Shown: one piece after another, positions 33,789 to 43,227 of the stretch | How positions within the stretch are numbered: the stretch's first letter is position 1 | Layout of the letters: the number at the start of each line of letters is the position of its first letter | From: Pseudomonas ekonensis | GTDB taxonomy: Bacteria; Pseudomonadota; Gammaproteobacteria; Pseudomonadales; Pseudomonadaceae | NCBI RefSeq assembly: GCF_019145435.1 | Contig: NZ_JAHSTS010000001.1 | Coordinates: 2,308,001 to 2,372,000, forward strand | Reading direction: 5' to 3' | DNA: 64,000 nt | Notes under the pieces: generated by a model | Told to the model about the DNA's origin: nothing | The model's input: only the letters and a program-made list of their open reading frames with translations | Databases searched by the model: none | Made by a program: the position numbers and the translations under genes

Positions 33789-35121
33789 GCCGTTTGTGCC
33801 GCTCATAGCGGGTCAGCAGCGGCTGGGTGCTGACGCCGTGCACCAGGATGCTCAGCGCCACGACCGACAAGGTCAGGTCGGTGCACTGGGCCGTCAACGC
33901 ATCGTTCAAGCCGTGGTTCTGGGCATAGAACAGGTAGAACAGGCTGCCGATGCCGCGGATGCCGAACCAGCCGATCAGCAGGCGTTGATGCCCCGTCAAC
34001 AGCGACCCCCACGGCAAGAGCGCCACGCAGGCCGGGCGGATCAGGCCGAACAGCACGCCACCGACCACCAGTGCGCGCCAGTCCCAATGGGGCATCAGCA
34101 CCACGCCGAGCAAGGTCAGCAGGAACACTTCCAGCGCCCGTTCCACCAGGCTGCCAAAGGCCAGCATGTCTCCCATCATGATGCCGGCGGCCACCTGGCT
34201 GTCCTCCAGGCGCTCGGTGTCGCCGTGCACCGCGTGCTGCGGTTCGACGTTCTGATGGCCCACCACCGGTTGCACCAGGTGTTCGGCCGGCGGCTGTTCC
34301 GCCCCGGTGGATCTCACCTCCACCTGGCGCAGGCCCAGACCTGCGGCGAACACCGAGAGAAAGCCGTAGCCGCCCAGGGATTCGGCCACCACATAGGCGA
34401 GGGCGATCAGGGCCAGGGCCAGGTAATCGTTGGGGCTGACCGTGCTGTCGTCGTGGCGCAGGCGCAGCGACAAGGTGATCCGGCCGATGCCGCGCCCCAG
34501 CCAATAGCCGCTGAGCAGGCCGGCGGGCACGGCCCACAGCAGGCTGCGCAAGGCCCAGTCGGCCCACCTGTGCGACAAGTCACCTGCCGGCAGCAGCACC
34601 AGGCCCAGCAGCACGAACGGAAAGGCAATGCCGTCGTTGAGCCCGGCTTCGCCCGACAGGCCGAAGCGCACGCTGTCGACGTCGCGGGCGTCGTTGACCT
34701 GAACCAGTGCGGCGAGCACCGGGTCGGTGGGCGCCAGGATCGCGCCGACCAGCAGCGCAGGGCCCCAGCCCAGCCCCAGGCCGTAATGCAGCAGCAGGCA
34801 GACGCCGAGGATGGTCAGCACCATCACCGGCCCGGCCAGTCCGGCGGCGATTCGCCAGTTCCGGTCTCGCAAGGGCAGGCGCAGTTTCAGCCCGCAGATG
34901 AACAACGAGAACAGCACGGCGACTTCGGTCAGGTGCTCCATCCACAGAGAGGCGCCGTCCAGCGACAGCTTCAGCAGACCGAGCCCGGCGGGGCCGATGG
35001 CGATGCCCAGCAACAGGCACACTGCCGACGTCGTCACCGGCAGCCAGCGCAGGTACGAAGAGGTCAGGGCGAGGGCCAGCAGCACGGCGCCGAGCACCGC
35101 GACCCAATCGATGAAACTCAC
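33766..35121 (-). CDS. CPA1-type cation:proton antiporter (NhaP-like)
   Basis: Integral membrane protein of about 451 residues with around a dozen hydrophobic segments. The core includes LLLGIAIGPAGLGLL, the ion-binding region GAILAPTDPVLAALVQVND and SGEAGLNDGIAFPFVLLGLVLL, all typical of NhaP/CPA1 exchangers. A hydrophilic loop between the middle helices (about 280-310, QVEVRSTGAEQPPAEH onward) is longer than usual and probably cytosolic. It is expected to exchange Na+ or K+ for H+. Two GTG codons (35148 and 35121) could start it; the second is used. It directly follows the Yip1 gene on the same strand, so the two are likely co-transcribed. Confidence 0.85.
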   Translation of the reverse strand: MSFIDWVAVLGAVLLALALTSSYLRWLPVTTSAVCLLLGIAIGPAGLGLLKLSLDGASLWMEHLTEVAVLFSLFICGLKLRLPLRDRNWRIAAGLAGPVMVLTILGVCLLLHYGLGLGWGPALLVGAILAPTDPVLAALVQVNDARDVDSVRFGLSGEAGLNDGIAFPFVLLGLVLLPAGDLSHRWADWALRSLLWAVPAGLLSGYWLGRGIGRITLSLRLRHDDSTVSPNDYLALALIALAYVVAESLGGYGFLSVFAAGLGLRQVEVRSTGAEQPPAEHLVQPVVGHQNVEPQHAVHGDTERLEDSQVAAGIMMGDMLAFGSLVERALEVFLLTLLGVVLMPHWDWRALVVGGVLFGLIRPACVALLPWGSLLTGHQRLLIGWFGIRGIGSLFYLFYAQNHGLNDALTAQCTDLTLSVVALSILVHGVSTQPLLTRYERHKRPTSSTGR

Positions 35122-35148
35122 GGCGAGCGGCCGGCGCCCCGACCGCAC

Positions 35149-35760
35149 CTAACCGAGCGGCGCGCGCAGGTACTCCGGCGTCAGCACGTTGAACCACAAC
35201 AGGATCATCGACACCAGAAGGGTCACCAGCACCAGCAGGCCCACGCCCCAGACGCTGGCCGCGTAGAGCAGGCCTTGTTCCTTGCGTTCGTGCATGAAGG
35301 TCGGCAAGCCGACGAACAGCAAGAACGTCGAGTACACCGAGGCCGCGCCCAACACCAGAATGGCGAGCCAGCGGCTGGGGTACAGGCCGGCGATTCCGGC
35401 GACGAAAAACGGCGTGACGGTGTACGCGGCAAAACCGATGCACTGGTTGAGCGTCGGCCGCGCGTCGAACGTGCGCGACATCCAGCGGATGAAACCGCCC
35501 ATGATCGCCACGCCGCCGACAGTGGCGAGGTACAGCAGAAGGCTCAATTGCAGGGCGCTGGCGGTGCTGAGCCACACTGTTTCCCCTGCCGCCAGGCTCC
35601 AGCCGACCGACGTGGTGCCGATGAACAGGCAGACGGCGGGTATCAGGGCCAGCAACAGCAGGTGGGCGAGGTAATGCCGGGGATGGGCCTCTTCTTCGCG
35701 GCGGATGTCGCTCCAGGCGAAGTTGGGCTGGGTGAAGAGCTTGATGATGGGCGCGGACAT
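35149..35760 (-). CDS. Yip1-family membrane protein
   Basis: Membrane protein of 203 residues with five hydrophobic helices (LAHLLLLALIPAVCLFIG, then ALQLSLLLYLATVGGVAIM, and three later). The N-terminal IKLFTQPNFAWSDIRREE pattern is typical of bacterial Yip1-domain (DUF1282-like) proteins. The function is unknown; homologues are often linked to envelope stress or transport genes. Start ATG with GGAGG eight bases upstream. It is the first gene of a two-gene unit with the antiporter. Confidence 0.85.
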   Translation of the reverse strand: MSAPIIKLFTQPNFAWSDIRREEEAHPRHYLAHLLLLALIPAVCLFIGTTSVGWSLAAGETVWLSTASALQLSLLLYLATVGGVAIMGGFIRWMSRTFDARPTLNQCIGFAAYTVTPFFVAGIAGLYPSRWLAILVLGAASVYSTFLLFVGLPTFMHERKEQGLLYAASVWGVGLLVLVTLLVSMILLWFNVLTPEYLRAPLG

Positions 35761-35893
35761 GACGACCTCCGATCTTTCACGGCCCGGGCAGGGCTATAAA
35801 AGTATTGAGAGACGCCCCGTGCGGCGGTTCAGTTTTTTAGACGGCGGACGCCCCGTCAGGGACGGGGCGCCATGCCGTCAAGGCTGCGCGGGC

Positions 35894-36373
35894 TTACAGA
35901 CCCAGCTCCGAGAGGCCCGGATGGTCATCCGGACGCCGGCCCAACGGCCAGTGGAACTTGCGTTCGCTTTCCTTGATCGGCATGTCGTTGATGCAGGCGT
36001 AGCGGTTGAACATCAGGCCGTTCTCATCGAACTCCCAGTTCTCGTTGCCGTAGGAACGGAACCAGTTGCCCGAGTCGTCGTGCCATTCGTAGGCGTAGCG
36101 CACGGCGATGCGGGTATCGGAAAACGCCCAGAGCTCCTTGATCAGGCGGTAATCCAGTTCCTTGGCCCACTTGCGGGTCAGGAACGCCTTGGCTTCGGCG
36201 CGGTTGTGGGCGAATTCGGCGCGGTTGCGCCATTGGGTGTCCAGGGTGTAGGCCAGCGACACGCGTTCCGGGTCGCGGGAGTTCCAGCCATCCTCGGCCA
36301 GGCGAACTTTCTCGATGGCCGATTCACGGTTGAACGGCGGCAGTGGCGGACGAACTTCGGCTGCAGTAGACAT
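35894..36373 (-). CDS. DUF1348 family NTF2-like protein
   Basis: Small cytosolic protein of 159 residues with the NTF2-like cone fold. Its near-invariant family segments are [40 protein letters not shown], and [20 protein letters not shown]. No enzymatic role has been established for DUF1348 proteins. It lies 52 bases downstream of a TetR-type repressor on the same strand, a common pairing in pseudomonads, so it is probably controlled by that regulator. Confidence 0.88.
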   Translation of the reverse strand: MSTAAEVRPPLPPFNRESAIEKVRLAEDGWNSRDPERVSLAYTLDTQWRNRAEFAHNRAEAKAFLTRKWAKELDYRLIKELWAFSDTRIAVRYAYEWHDDSGNWFRSYGNENWEFDENGLMFNRYACINDMPIKESERKFHWPLGRRPDDHPGLSELGL

Positions 36374-36425
36374 ATGTGTCTCCCGATCAATTAACAGTTA
36401 AACAACTTGTCGGCTTGTTTCGGCG

Positions 36426-36992
36426 TTACAGGTCCAATAACTTCCGCGCCATGCATTGCGCATTATCGGCGGCACTGTGATCACCCATCACAAGCGCTAC
36501 GGTAATGGCGCCGTCGATCAGGATCAGCAACTGTCTGGCCAGCTGTTGCGGATCCTCGGCGCCATGTTCGGTGCACAGCTCGAGCAGGTAGTCGAGCAGT
36601 TTCTGTTTGTGGTCCTTGGCGACCTGGCGCACCGGGTCCTCGGGGTCGCCGGTTTCGCCGCTGGTGTTGATGAAGGCGCAGCCCCGGAAACCTTCCGAGG
36701 CGAACCAGCCCTTGAGCACGGTGAACAGGTTGAGCAGGCGGTCGGCCGGGGTTTCGGCCTGATCCACCGCGGTCCTGTACCAGTGCATCCAGCGCACGTC
36801 GCGGCGTTGAAGGGCGGCGACGGTGAGCTCCTCCTTGTTGGCGAAGTAGCGGTAGACGCTTTTTCTGGAGACACCGGCGGTCTTCACCAGAAGATCCATG
36901 CCGGTGGCGGCGATGCCACTTTTGTAGATCAACTTTTCGGTGACATCCAGGATGATGTCGCGGGTCGTGTCGTTGCTATTGAATTCGTTCAT
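36426..36992 (-). CDS. TetR-family transcriptional regulator
   Basis: Repressor of 188 residues. The N-terminal DNA-binding domain is visible as IILDVTEKLIYKSGIAATGMDLLVKTAGVSRKSVYRYFANKEEL. The C-terminal ligand domain carries GCAFINTSGE, typical of the AcuR/YxaF-like TetR group. It is followed by the DUF1348 gene in the same direction. A TTG 36 bases upstream is preceded by no better ribosome site, so ATG 36992 is used. The palindrome at 37005-37018 just upstream is a likely autoregulatory operator. Confidence 0.88.
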   Translation of the reverse strand: MNEFNSNDTTRDIILDVTEKLIYKSGIAATGMDLLVKTAGVSRKSVYRYFANKEELTVAALQRRDVRWMHWYRTAVDQAETPADRLLNLFTVLKGWFASEGFRGCAFINTSGETGDPEDPVRQVAKDHKQKLLDYLLELCTEHGAEDPQQLARQLLILIDGAITVALVMGDHSAADNAQCMARKLLDL

Positions 36993-37004
36993 GCGGCGTA
37001 CAGT

Positions 37005-37018
37005 AGAATGATCGTTCT
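37005..37018. promoter_or_regulatory. Candidate TetR operator
   Basis: AGAATGATCGTTCT is a near-perfect palindrome (one mismatched pair) located 13 bases upstream of the TetR-family start codon, the usual position for autorepression. Confidence 0.55.
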
Positions 37019-37057
37019 CCTTGGTCAAGAAGATATTTTTAAGTCAGCGAAATCGCT

Positions 37058-37139
37058 GTCGCGGGCAAGTGGAATCGTCGCATCGCCGCTCCCACAGGAT
37101 TCGTGTCGGCGCTGCGGGTTCGGGGTTGCCCGCGAAGCG
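37058..37139. repeat. Degenerate REP pair
   Basis: TCGCGGGCAAGTGGAATCG with CGCTCCCACAGG, then GGGGTTGCCCGCGAAGCGG: broken copies of the GTGGGAGCGGGCTTGCCCGC element, in the gap between the TetR gene and pssA. Confidence 0.6.
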
Positions 37140-37221
37140 GTCTTTACAGACACTCACAAGACCCGGCCAAACCGATGGTGTAAGCTCTCGGGTTCTTCGG
37201 ATTCGACCCATAGCGAGCCCT

Positions 37222-38565
37222 ATGCCGTTGCTTTTCAAACGCTCCCTGCTGCCCAAGTTGCGCAGCTTTCCGCTGACCGCCGAGGCCGTGACCGTGCTGT
37301 CCGGCGCTGCCGAGTTCCGCCGTTGCCTGCTGGAGAAGATCGCCCAGGCGACCCGACGCATCTACATCGTCGCGCTCTATCTGCAGCACGATGAGGCCGG
37401 CCAGGAAATCCTCGATGCCTTGCATGCCGCCAAGCTCAAGCGCCCCGAGCTTGAGATCGCCGTGGTGGTCGACTGGCTGCGCGCCCAGCGCGGGCTGATC
37501 GGCGCCGGCAAGCAGCCGGGCAACGCGGCGTGGTATCAGGAGATGACCCGCACCCGCCAGAGCACGGTGCCGATCTACGGCGTGCCGGTGCAGACCCGCG
37601 AGCTGTTCGGCGTGCTGCACCTGAAGGGTTTCGTGATCGACGATTGCGTGGTGTACAGCGGCGCGAGCCTGAACAACGTCTACCTGCACAAGTTCGACAA
37701 GTACCGTTTCGACCGCTATCACCTGCTGCACAGCCGCGAACTGGCGGATTCGATGCACCATCTGGTCAAGCACGGCCTGATCGAGTCGAAGGCCGTGCAC
37801 CGCCTGGACCTGCCGAAGCTGCCGACCACCCGCAGCCTGCGCAACGACATCGGCGACCTGCGCAGCCGCCTCAAGCATGCGGCCTACGACACCACGGCCG
37901 GCAGCACTGAACGCACCGGGCTGTCGGTCAGCCCGGTGTTGGGGGTGGGCAAGAACAATCCGCTGAACCGGGTGATCCTGGAGCTGATCGCCAGCGCCCA
38001 GCGGCAACTGACCATCTGCACGCCGTACTTCAACCTGCCGCTGGGGGTGGTCCGCGAGATCAACCGGGCGCTGGCCCGCGGGGTGAAGATCGACATCGTG
38101 GTGGGCGACAAGACCGCCAACGACTTCTACATCCCGCCGAGCGAGCCGTTCAAGGTGATTGCGGCGCTGCCGTACCTGTACGAGATCAGCCTGCGGCGGT
38201 TCGCCAAGCGCCATCAGCGCCAGATCGACAGCGGCCAGCTGAACCTGCACCTGTGGCGCGAAGGCGACAACAGCTATCACCTCAAGGGCATGTGGATCGA
38301 CGAGCGCCGCACCTTGCTGACCGGCAACAACCTCAACCCGCGGGCGTTCCGTCTGGATCTGGAAAACGCGCTGCTGATCGACGATCCGAAGGGGGAGTGG
38401 CTGCAGCCGCGGCAGCAGGAGCTGGACAACATCATGCGCCACACCACGCGGATCGCGCATTTCCAGAGCCTGGAAGCCTTGCCGGACTACCCGGCCGGGG
38501 TGGCCAAGTTCCTCAAGCGCGTGAGCCGGGTGAGGGTGGAGCGGCTGCTGTACCGCATTCTGTAG
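37222..38565 (+). CDS. pssA: CDP-diacylglycerol-serine O-phosphatidyltransferase
   Basis: Phosphatidylserine synthase of the phospholipase D superfamily, 447 residues (E. coli PssA 451). It makes phosphatidylserine, the precursor of phosphatidylethanolamine, at the inner membrane surface. Two HKD motifs are present: H133-K135-D140 in HLKGFVIDD and H353-K355-D360 in HLKGMWIDE, each followed by the SGASLNN/TGNNLNPRAF signature. The start MPLLFKRSLLPKL is preferred over a longer in-frame reading that would run through the REP remnants. It is a single gene, in the same direction as nothing nearby. Confidence 0.93.
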   Translation: MPLLFKRSLLPKLRSFPLTAEAVTVLSGAAEFRRCLLEKIAQATRRIYIVALYLQHDEAGQEILDALHAAKLKRPELEIAVVVDWLRAQRGLIGAGKQPGNAAWYQEMTRTRQSTVPIYGVPVQTRELFGVLHLKGFVIDDCVVYSGASLNNVYLHKFDKYRFDRYHLLHSRELADSMHHLVKHGLIESKAVHRLDLPKLPTTRSLRNDIGDLRSRLKHAAYDTTAGSTERTGLSVSPVLGVGKNNPLNRVILELIASAQRQLTICTPYFNLPLGVVREINRALARGVKIDIVVGDKTANDFYIPPSEPFKVIAALPYLYEISLRRFAKRHQRQIDSGQLNLHLWREGDNSYHLKGMWIDERRTLLTGNNLNPRAFRLDLENALLIDDPKGEWLQPRQQELDNIMRHTTRIAHFQSLEALPDYPAGVAKFLKRVSRVRVERLLYRIL

Positions 38566-38597
38566 CGCTCCACAAAGGCCTGTTCACCCCAGCCTTT

Positions 38598-38710
38598 TGT
38601 GGTGAGGCTTGCGGCCTGCGGGGATGCTTTGCGGGAGCCAGCAGGCTGGCTCCCACAGGGATCTGTGTGCGACGCAGATCCAATGTGGGAGCGGGCTTGC
38701 CCGCGATCGG
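38598..38710. repeat. Cluster of REP elements
   Basis: GTGGTGAGGCTTGCGGCCTG, GGGAGCCAGCAGGCTGGCTC and TGTGGGAGCGGGCTTGCCCG follow each other in the gap between the convergent pssA and efeM genes: three REP variants within about 110 bases. Confidence 0.8.
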
Positions 38711-38733
38711 GCCCTTCAGAACACTGCAAAAAC

Positions 38734-39558
38734 TCAGTTCAGCCCCAGCTTCCCACGCAACGTGGAAAGGTCTTCCGCCAGGGTATTGACCGGCCCCACC
38801 AGCGCCTTGCGGTCGTTCTCCTTCACCTTGTCATACGTTTCGAACCCGCCGTCCTTGGTGCGGTACTTGGCCAGGATCTTGTCCACGGTGGCGAAGTTCT
38901 TGTCGACCTTGGCCGCGAACGCCTTGTCCTGCTGCTCGATCTGCGGACGGAACAGGTCGACGATTTTCTTCGCGCCGTCGATGTTGCCCTGGAAGTCGTA
39001 CAGGTCGGTGTGGCTGTAGCGGTCTTCCTCGCCGGAAATCTTCGTCGCCGCCACTTCCTCCAGCAGCGCCGCCGCGCCGCCCACCACTTTCTCCGGCGGG
39101 AAGGTCAGGCCGGCGACGCGGGCCTGCAGGTCCTTGACGTCTTTGTTCAGGCCGTCCGCCAGGGCATCCAGGCCGTCGGTGCTCTTCTCGGAGAACAGCG
39201 AATACTCGATGCGGTGGAAACCGGTGAAGTCCTCGGCCTTCACGCCTTTTTCGTGGTCGTCCACCCGGGAGTCGATGGAGGCGTCGAGATCGCTGAACAG
39301 CTCGGCGATCGGTTCGATGGACTCGTAGAACACCCGGGTCGGCGCATAGAGTTTCTGCGCGGTGGCCAGGTCGCCTTTCTTCACGGCGTCGGTGAACTGC
39401 TGGGTGTGGCTGGCCAGCTCATCCAGTTGTTCGGTGACGTAGATTTTGTAGTCCGACACCGGGCCCACCAGGTCCAGCGGCGCGGTGGCGGCGAAGGCCG
39501 AAAGCGGGGTGTTGAGCAGACCTAAGGTCAGCAGTAACGCGAGAGGCGTTTTCTTCAT
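38734..39558 (-). CDS. efeM: EfeM/EfeO-type imelysin-domain iron uptake protein
   Basis: Periplasmic protein of 274 residues. The signal peptide is [23 protein letters not shown], followed directly by an M75/imelysin-like helical domain with the metal-binding [10 protein letters not shown] (HxxE) motif. It lacks the N-terminal cupredoxin domain of full EfeO, which makes it the EfeM type. It probably binds iron and passes it on within the EfeUOB system. It is the last gene of the efe operon, 19 bases after efeB; GGAG precedes the ATG. Confidence 0.88.
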   Translation of the reverse strand: MKKTPLALLLTLGLLNTPLSAFAATAPLDLVGPVSDYKIYVTEQLDELASHTQQFTDAVKKGDLATAQKLYAPTRVFYESIEPIAELFSDLDASIDSRVDDHEKGVKAEDFTGFHRIEYSLFSEKSTDGLDALADGLNKDVKDLQARVAGLTFPPEKVVGGAAALLEEVAATKISGEEDRYSHTDLYDFQGNIDGAKKIVDLFRPQIEQQDKAFAAKVDKNFATVDKILAKYRTKDGGFETYDKVKENDRKALVGPVNTLAEDLSTLRGKLGLN

Positions 39559-39577
39559 GGGGTGGCGGCTCCTGTGT

Positions 39578-40882
39578 TTATGCAGTTGTTTTGGGTTGGG
39601 TAGCGTTGAGCAGCGAGCGACCGATGAAGTCCTTGTCGCCCGTGACACCCGGCAGGGTGAAGAAATAACCGCCGCCGACCGGCTTGAGGTATTCCTCCAG
39701 CGGCTCGCCGTTGAGGCGGGTCTGCACGGTGATGAAGCCTTTTTCCAGGTCGGCCTGGTAGCAGATGAACAGCAGGCCCATGTCGAGCTGGCCGTTCTTG
39801 TTCACGCCGTTGGAATAGTTGAACGGCCGGCGCAGGATCAGGTTGGCCTGGGTGGCGGCGGTGCGCGGGTTGGCCAGGCGGATGTGGGCGTCGAGCTTGG
39901 TCAGCTTGCCGTGGGGATCCTGGGCGTAGTCCGGCACTTGGGTCTCGTGATGGGCGCCTATCGGGGCGCCGGTGGTCTTCACCCGGCCGATGATGCTTTC
40001 CTGCTCCTGCAGCGGCGTGCGGTCCCAGCGCTCGACGAAATTGCGGATGATCCGCACCGCCTGATAGCTGCCGTGGGCGGCCCAGGCCGGTTCGTCGCTG
40101 CCCGGCTGCACCCAGACGACGCGGTCCATGACGCTCGCGTCGGTGGAGTCCGGGTTGGCCGAGCCGTCGCGGAACCCCAGGAAGTTGCGGGCCGACTGCG
40201 CCGGCGTACCGGGTTTGGCCGGGGCCTGGGGCGGCACGCTGCCTTCCTGCTTCCAGCGCACCAGCAACAGGTCCGGCAGGTTCTTCACGATGTCGCGCAG
40301 GGCGTGGATGTTGGTGTCGGCGGTGTTGGAGCAGAACTGCAGGCTGAGGTCGCCGTGGCAGCAGTCGGCTTCCAGGGCGTCGTTGGGGAAACCGACCATG
40401 CGCACCAGCCGCTTGGGCTTGGCGGCGGCCAGGCCGAAACGCTCGTCGAACAGCGATTCGCCCACCGAGACGGTGATCGTCAGGTTGTCCGGCGTCACCA
40501 CCGGTCCCAGGATGCCGGAATCCGGCGGCGGCAGTTTCGGGTCGACCTGGGCCACCGGGCCGCCCTTCATCAGGAACGCGATCCGCTCGTTGAGGGTGCG
40601 GAACAGGCGCTCCAGGTCGTCACGGTCGGTGGCCAGCACGTCGAAGGCCACCAGCATGCCGGCGACCGGACGCGGGGTGACGATGCCGGTCTGGTGCACG
40701 CCATGGAAGTCGTGACGGTCCTGGGTCTTGTCGCTGCTGGGCGCTTCGGTCACTTGCGCAGGTTCGGCCGCTGCGGCCATCGCCGGGCAGCTCAGGGCGG
40801 AGCCGGCCAGCGCAACGCCGGCGGCGCCCATCCCCATCAGGAGGCGGCGGCGTTGCAGGTTGAAGTCTTCTGAATCGTTCAT
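39578..40882 (-). CDS. efeB: Deferrochelatase/peroxidase EfeB (DyP family)
   Basis: Tat-exported heme peroxidase of 434 residues. The Tat signal has the twin-arginine run QRRRLLMG (residues 10-17) and a long hydrophobic stretch. The DyP signature GFRDG lies at 236-240, with D239 as the distal catalytic Asp. In E. coli EfeB belongs to the EfeUOB ferrous iron system and has been reported to extract iron from heme. Order efeU-efeO-efeB is conserved here with short gaps (17 bases from efeO). Confidence 0.93.
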   Translation of the reverse strand: MNDSEDFNLQRRRLLMGMGAAGVALAGSALSCPAMAAAAEPAQVTEAPSSDKTQDRHDFHGVHQTGIVTPRPVAGMLVAFDVLATDRDDLERLFRTLNERIAFLMKGGPVAQVDPKLPPPDSGILGPVVTPDNLTITVSVGESLFDERFGLAAAKPKRLVRMVGFPNDALEADCCHGDLSLQFCSNTADTNIHALRDIVKNLPDLLLVRWKQEGSVPPQAPAKPGTPAQSARNFLGFRDGSANPDSTDASVMDRVVWVQPGSDEPAWAAHGSYQAVRIIRNFVERWDRTPLQEQESIIGRVKTTGAPIGAHHETQVPDYAQDPHGKLTKLDAHIRLANPRTAATQANLILRRPFNYSNGVNKNGQLDMGLLFICYQADLEKGFITVQTRLNGEPLEEYLKPVGGGYFFTLPGVTGDKDFIGRSLLNATQPKTTA

Positions 40883-40899
40883 CGCGGGTCGTCTTCTGC

Positions 40900-42099
40900 T
40901 TACAGGCCGGAGAGGCCGAGGGCGGGGTCAATGTCGTCGAGGGTGTCGGCCAGGGCCTTGGCCTTGTCGGCAAGCGACTTGCGTTGCTCGCCGCTGACGG
41001 TGTCGTAGCGCACGTAAGCGCCATCGGCCTTGAGGCTGTTGAGTTCGGCGTCGAGGTCGGCGAGCGCGCTGTCGACCCTGGGCAGCAGGTCGGCGGCGGA
41101 TTTGGCCAGCATCGGGCGCAGCAAGTCGGTGACCTTACGGGCGGTCTCGACGTTGGCCGCAAAACCGTTGAGGTCGCTATGGCTGTAGCGTTCCTCCTCG
41201 CCGCTGGCGGCGCGCACGTCGGCGAGGGTGTTGAGGTTGCGCACCACGACGGCCACCAGTTGCTCCGGCGGCAGCGACTGGGCCAGCAACTGCAGCTTGA
41301 GCGTGGTCACGTCATCCAGCAGCCGCTTGGCCACCGGGGCCAGGCCGTCGAGCTTGCGCTGCTGGAAGAGCCCGTACTCCAGGCGATGGAATCCGGTGAA
41401 CCCCGGATCCTGCTCGCGCCGCTCGAAGTAGTCGGCGCGGGCGTTGATGGCGTTGTCCAGTTCGCCCAGGCGCTGGGCGGCCGGGGCCAGACGTTGATAG
41501 GCGGCGCGGGCCGGCACGTACAGCGCCTGGGCCTGGGCCAGGTCGCCGCTGTCGATGGCCTGGTTCAGCGCCTTGACGGCCTTGATCAGCGCGCTGCTGT
41601 GCATGGCCACGTACACACGGAACTCCGACAGCGGCCCGACGAACGCGACCATCGACGGCTTGGCCTTGGCGGCGGCCTCGGAGGCGGCGGTCGGCGTCAC
41701 GGTCAGCGTTCCGCGCGGGTTGCTCAGCAGGCCGCAGGTGATGGTGTAGGTGCCGGGCGCAAGGTTGGCGTTGATCACCTGGCTCAGGCCCGGCGCAATG
41801 TTTTCCCGTTCCTCGATCACCAGCACGCCGCTGAGGATTTCCCATTCCACCGCCCGGTCGGAGCGGTTGACGATGCGAAAGCTGGAGCGGCCGGCGGGCA
41901 CGGTCAGCTCGTTCGGCTCGCAACTGCGCGGATGGATGTTGACCACCACTTCGTCGTGGTTGAGCTGACGCTTGGCCGCCGCCAGTTTCGAGGCGTAGTA
42001 GAACAGGCCGCCGGCGGCGATCATCACGATCACCGAGCCGGCCACCGCCCAGCGCAGGGCGCGGGGTGGGGAGGCCTGAAGAGCGGTTGGCTTTGACAT
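40900..42099 (-). CDS. efeO: Iron uptake protein EfeO (cupredoxin plus imelysin domain)
   Basis: Periplasmic iron-binding protein of 399 residues. An N-terminal membrane anchor or uncleaved signal ([20 protein letters not shown]) precedes a cupredoxin domain (about 45-145, with [16 protein letters not shown]). The C-terminal M75/imelysin domain has the HxxE motif in [10 protein letters not shown]. It is thought to capture iron for the EfeU permease. A longer in-frame reading into efeU was rejected because MSKPTALQ gives the proper start, 8 bases after the efeU stop. Confidence 0.92.
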   Translation of the reverse strand: MSKPTALQASPPRALRWAVAGSVIVMIAAGGLFYYASKLAAAKRQLNHDEVVVNIHPRSCEPNELTVPAGRSSFRIVNRSDRAVEWEILSGVLVIEERENIAPGLSQVINANLAPGTYTITCGLLSNPRGTLTVTPTAASEAAAKAKPSMVAFVGPLSEFRVYVAMHSSALIKAVKALNQAIDSGDLAQAQALYVPARAAYQRLAPAAQRLGELDNAINARADYFERREQDPGFTGFHRLEYGLFQQRKLDGLAPVAKRLLDDVTTLKLQLLAQSLPPEQLVAVVVRNLNTLADVRAASGEEERYSHSDLNGFAANVETARKVTDLLRPMLAKSAADLLPRVDSALADLDAELNSLKADGAYVRYDTVSGEQRKSLADKAKALADTLDDIDPALGLSGL

Positions 42100-42107
42100 G
42101 AAGGCCC

Positions 42108-42959
42108 TTACTGACTGGAAACGGAAGGAGATTTGTCGGCGGACTTGGGGCCGGCGGCCGCCGCCGGGTAGAAGAACACCGCCAGCGCCACCGCCAGATA
42201 GATCACGTAGGCGCCCAAGGTGCTGACGGTCGGCGCGTCCTGATAGCCGAACATGCCGGCCAGCACCGAGCCCAGCGGGCCGTCCATCGGCAATGTCTCG
42301 CTGACGTCGAACAGAACGGTCTGCAGGTGGTTCCACAGCCCGGCCTCATGCAGGGCCTGCACGGAATTGGCGAGGATCCCGGCGGCGACCACAAGGATGA
42401 ACAGCCCGGTCCAGCGGAAGAACGCCGAGAGGTTCAGGCGCATGCTGCCGGTGTAGATCAGGAAGCCGACGATGACCGCCAGGACCAGGCCGAGCAGGGC
42501 GCCGATCGGCGCGGCCGGGCCTTCGCTCTGCTGGAACACCGCCAGCAGGAAGAACACGGTTTCCAGGCCTTCCCGGGCGACGGCGAAGAACACCATGGCG
42601 ATCAGCGCGATGACCTGGTGCCTGGAGGCGGTGAGGGCTTGGTCCAGGGACGCCTGCAAGGAGTGCTTGATCGAGCGCACCACCTTGCGCATCCAGAACA
42701 CCATGGAGCTGAGGATGCCCACGGCCACCAGGCCGACCACGCCTTCGAACAGCTCCTGTTGCTTCTGCGGAAATTCGGCGCTGACCAGCTCCAGGCCGCC
42801 GCCCACCAGCAGGGCCAGGGCCGCCGCGAGAAACACGCCGATCCACACCGCCGGCATCCATTGGCCGCGGCCGGTCTGTTGCAGGTAGCTGGCGATGATG
42901 CCGACGATCAGCGCGGCTTCGATGCCTTCGCGCAACATGATCAGAAAAGGGACGAGCAT
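42108..42959 (-). CDS. efeU: FTR1-family ferrous iron permease EfeU
   Basis: Inner-membrane permease of 283 residues with seven predicted helices. The two REXXE iron-transfer motifs are R10-E14 (REGIE) in helix 1 and R129-E133 (REGLE). It oxidatively imports Fe2+ in concert with EfeO and EfeB. Start is set at MLVPFLIMLREG; an upstream in-frame ATG lies inside the promoter/Fur-box region. It is the first gene of the operon efeU-efeO-efeB-efeM, with a Fur box 42 bases upstream. Confidence 0.93.
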   Translation of the reverse strand: MLVPFLIMLREGIEAALIVGIIASYLQQTGRGQWMPAVWIGVFLAAALALLVGGGLELVSAEFPQKQQELFEGVVGLVAVGILSSMVFWMRKVVRSIKHSLQASLDQALTASRHQVIALIAMVFFAVAREGLETVFFLLAVFQQSEGPAAPIGALLGLVLAVIVGFLIYTGSMRLNLSAFFRWTGLFILVVAAGILANSVQALHEAGLWNHLQTVLFDVSETLPMDGPLGSVLAGMFGYQDAPTVSTLGAYVIYLAVALAVFFYPAAAAGPKSADKSPSVSSQ

Positions 42960-43000
42960 TCGGTGTCCATGGGGTCGGGGAACGTGGTTACAAGTTGTAA

Positions 43001-43019
43001 CATAATGAAATTCATTCTC
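43001..43019 (-). promoter_or_regulatory. Predicted Fur box upstream of efeU
   Basis: Read on the minus strand, GAGAATGAATTTCATTATG matches 14 of 19 positions of the Fur consensus. It lies 42 bases before the efeU start, where it would overlap the promoter, so iron repression of the efe operon is expected. Confidence 0.75.
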
Positions 43020-43120
43020 ACATGGCATCCGTTGACATTTACCTGAACCTTAGCTGAACAACCTGTTTTTGCATGGCCGCAGCCGTGGTCGCCACAGGGC
43101 CTGCATTGAAAGGGGATTTC

Positions 43121-43147
43121 TGTGGGAACCTGCCTGCCGGCGATGGC
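43121..43147. repeat. Single REP-like element
   Basis: TGTGGGAACCTGCCTGCCGG followed by CGATGGCG, a single REP copy between efeU and the AraC-type regulator gene. Confidence 0.6.
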
Positions 43148-43227
43148 GACACCGCAGGAAATGTGCCGGCCCTGAGCGGCTGCGTTAAGATGCCGGCACT
43201 CGAACCACAACGGATCTGCCGCGTTCC

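Noticed and set aside
37140..37221. Possible small RNA or tRNA-like structure before pssA
   Set aside because: No cloverleaf, no conserved TTCGA arm and no terminator; more likely promoter DNA.
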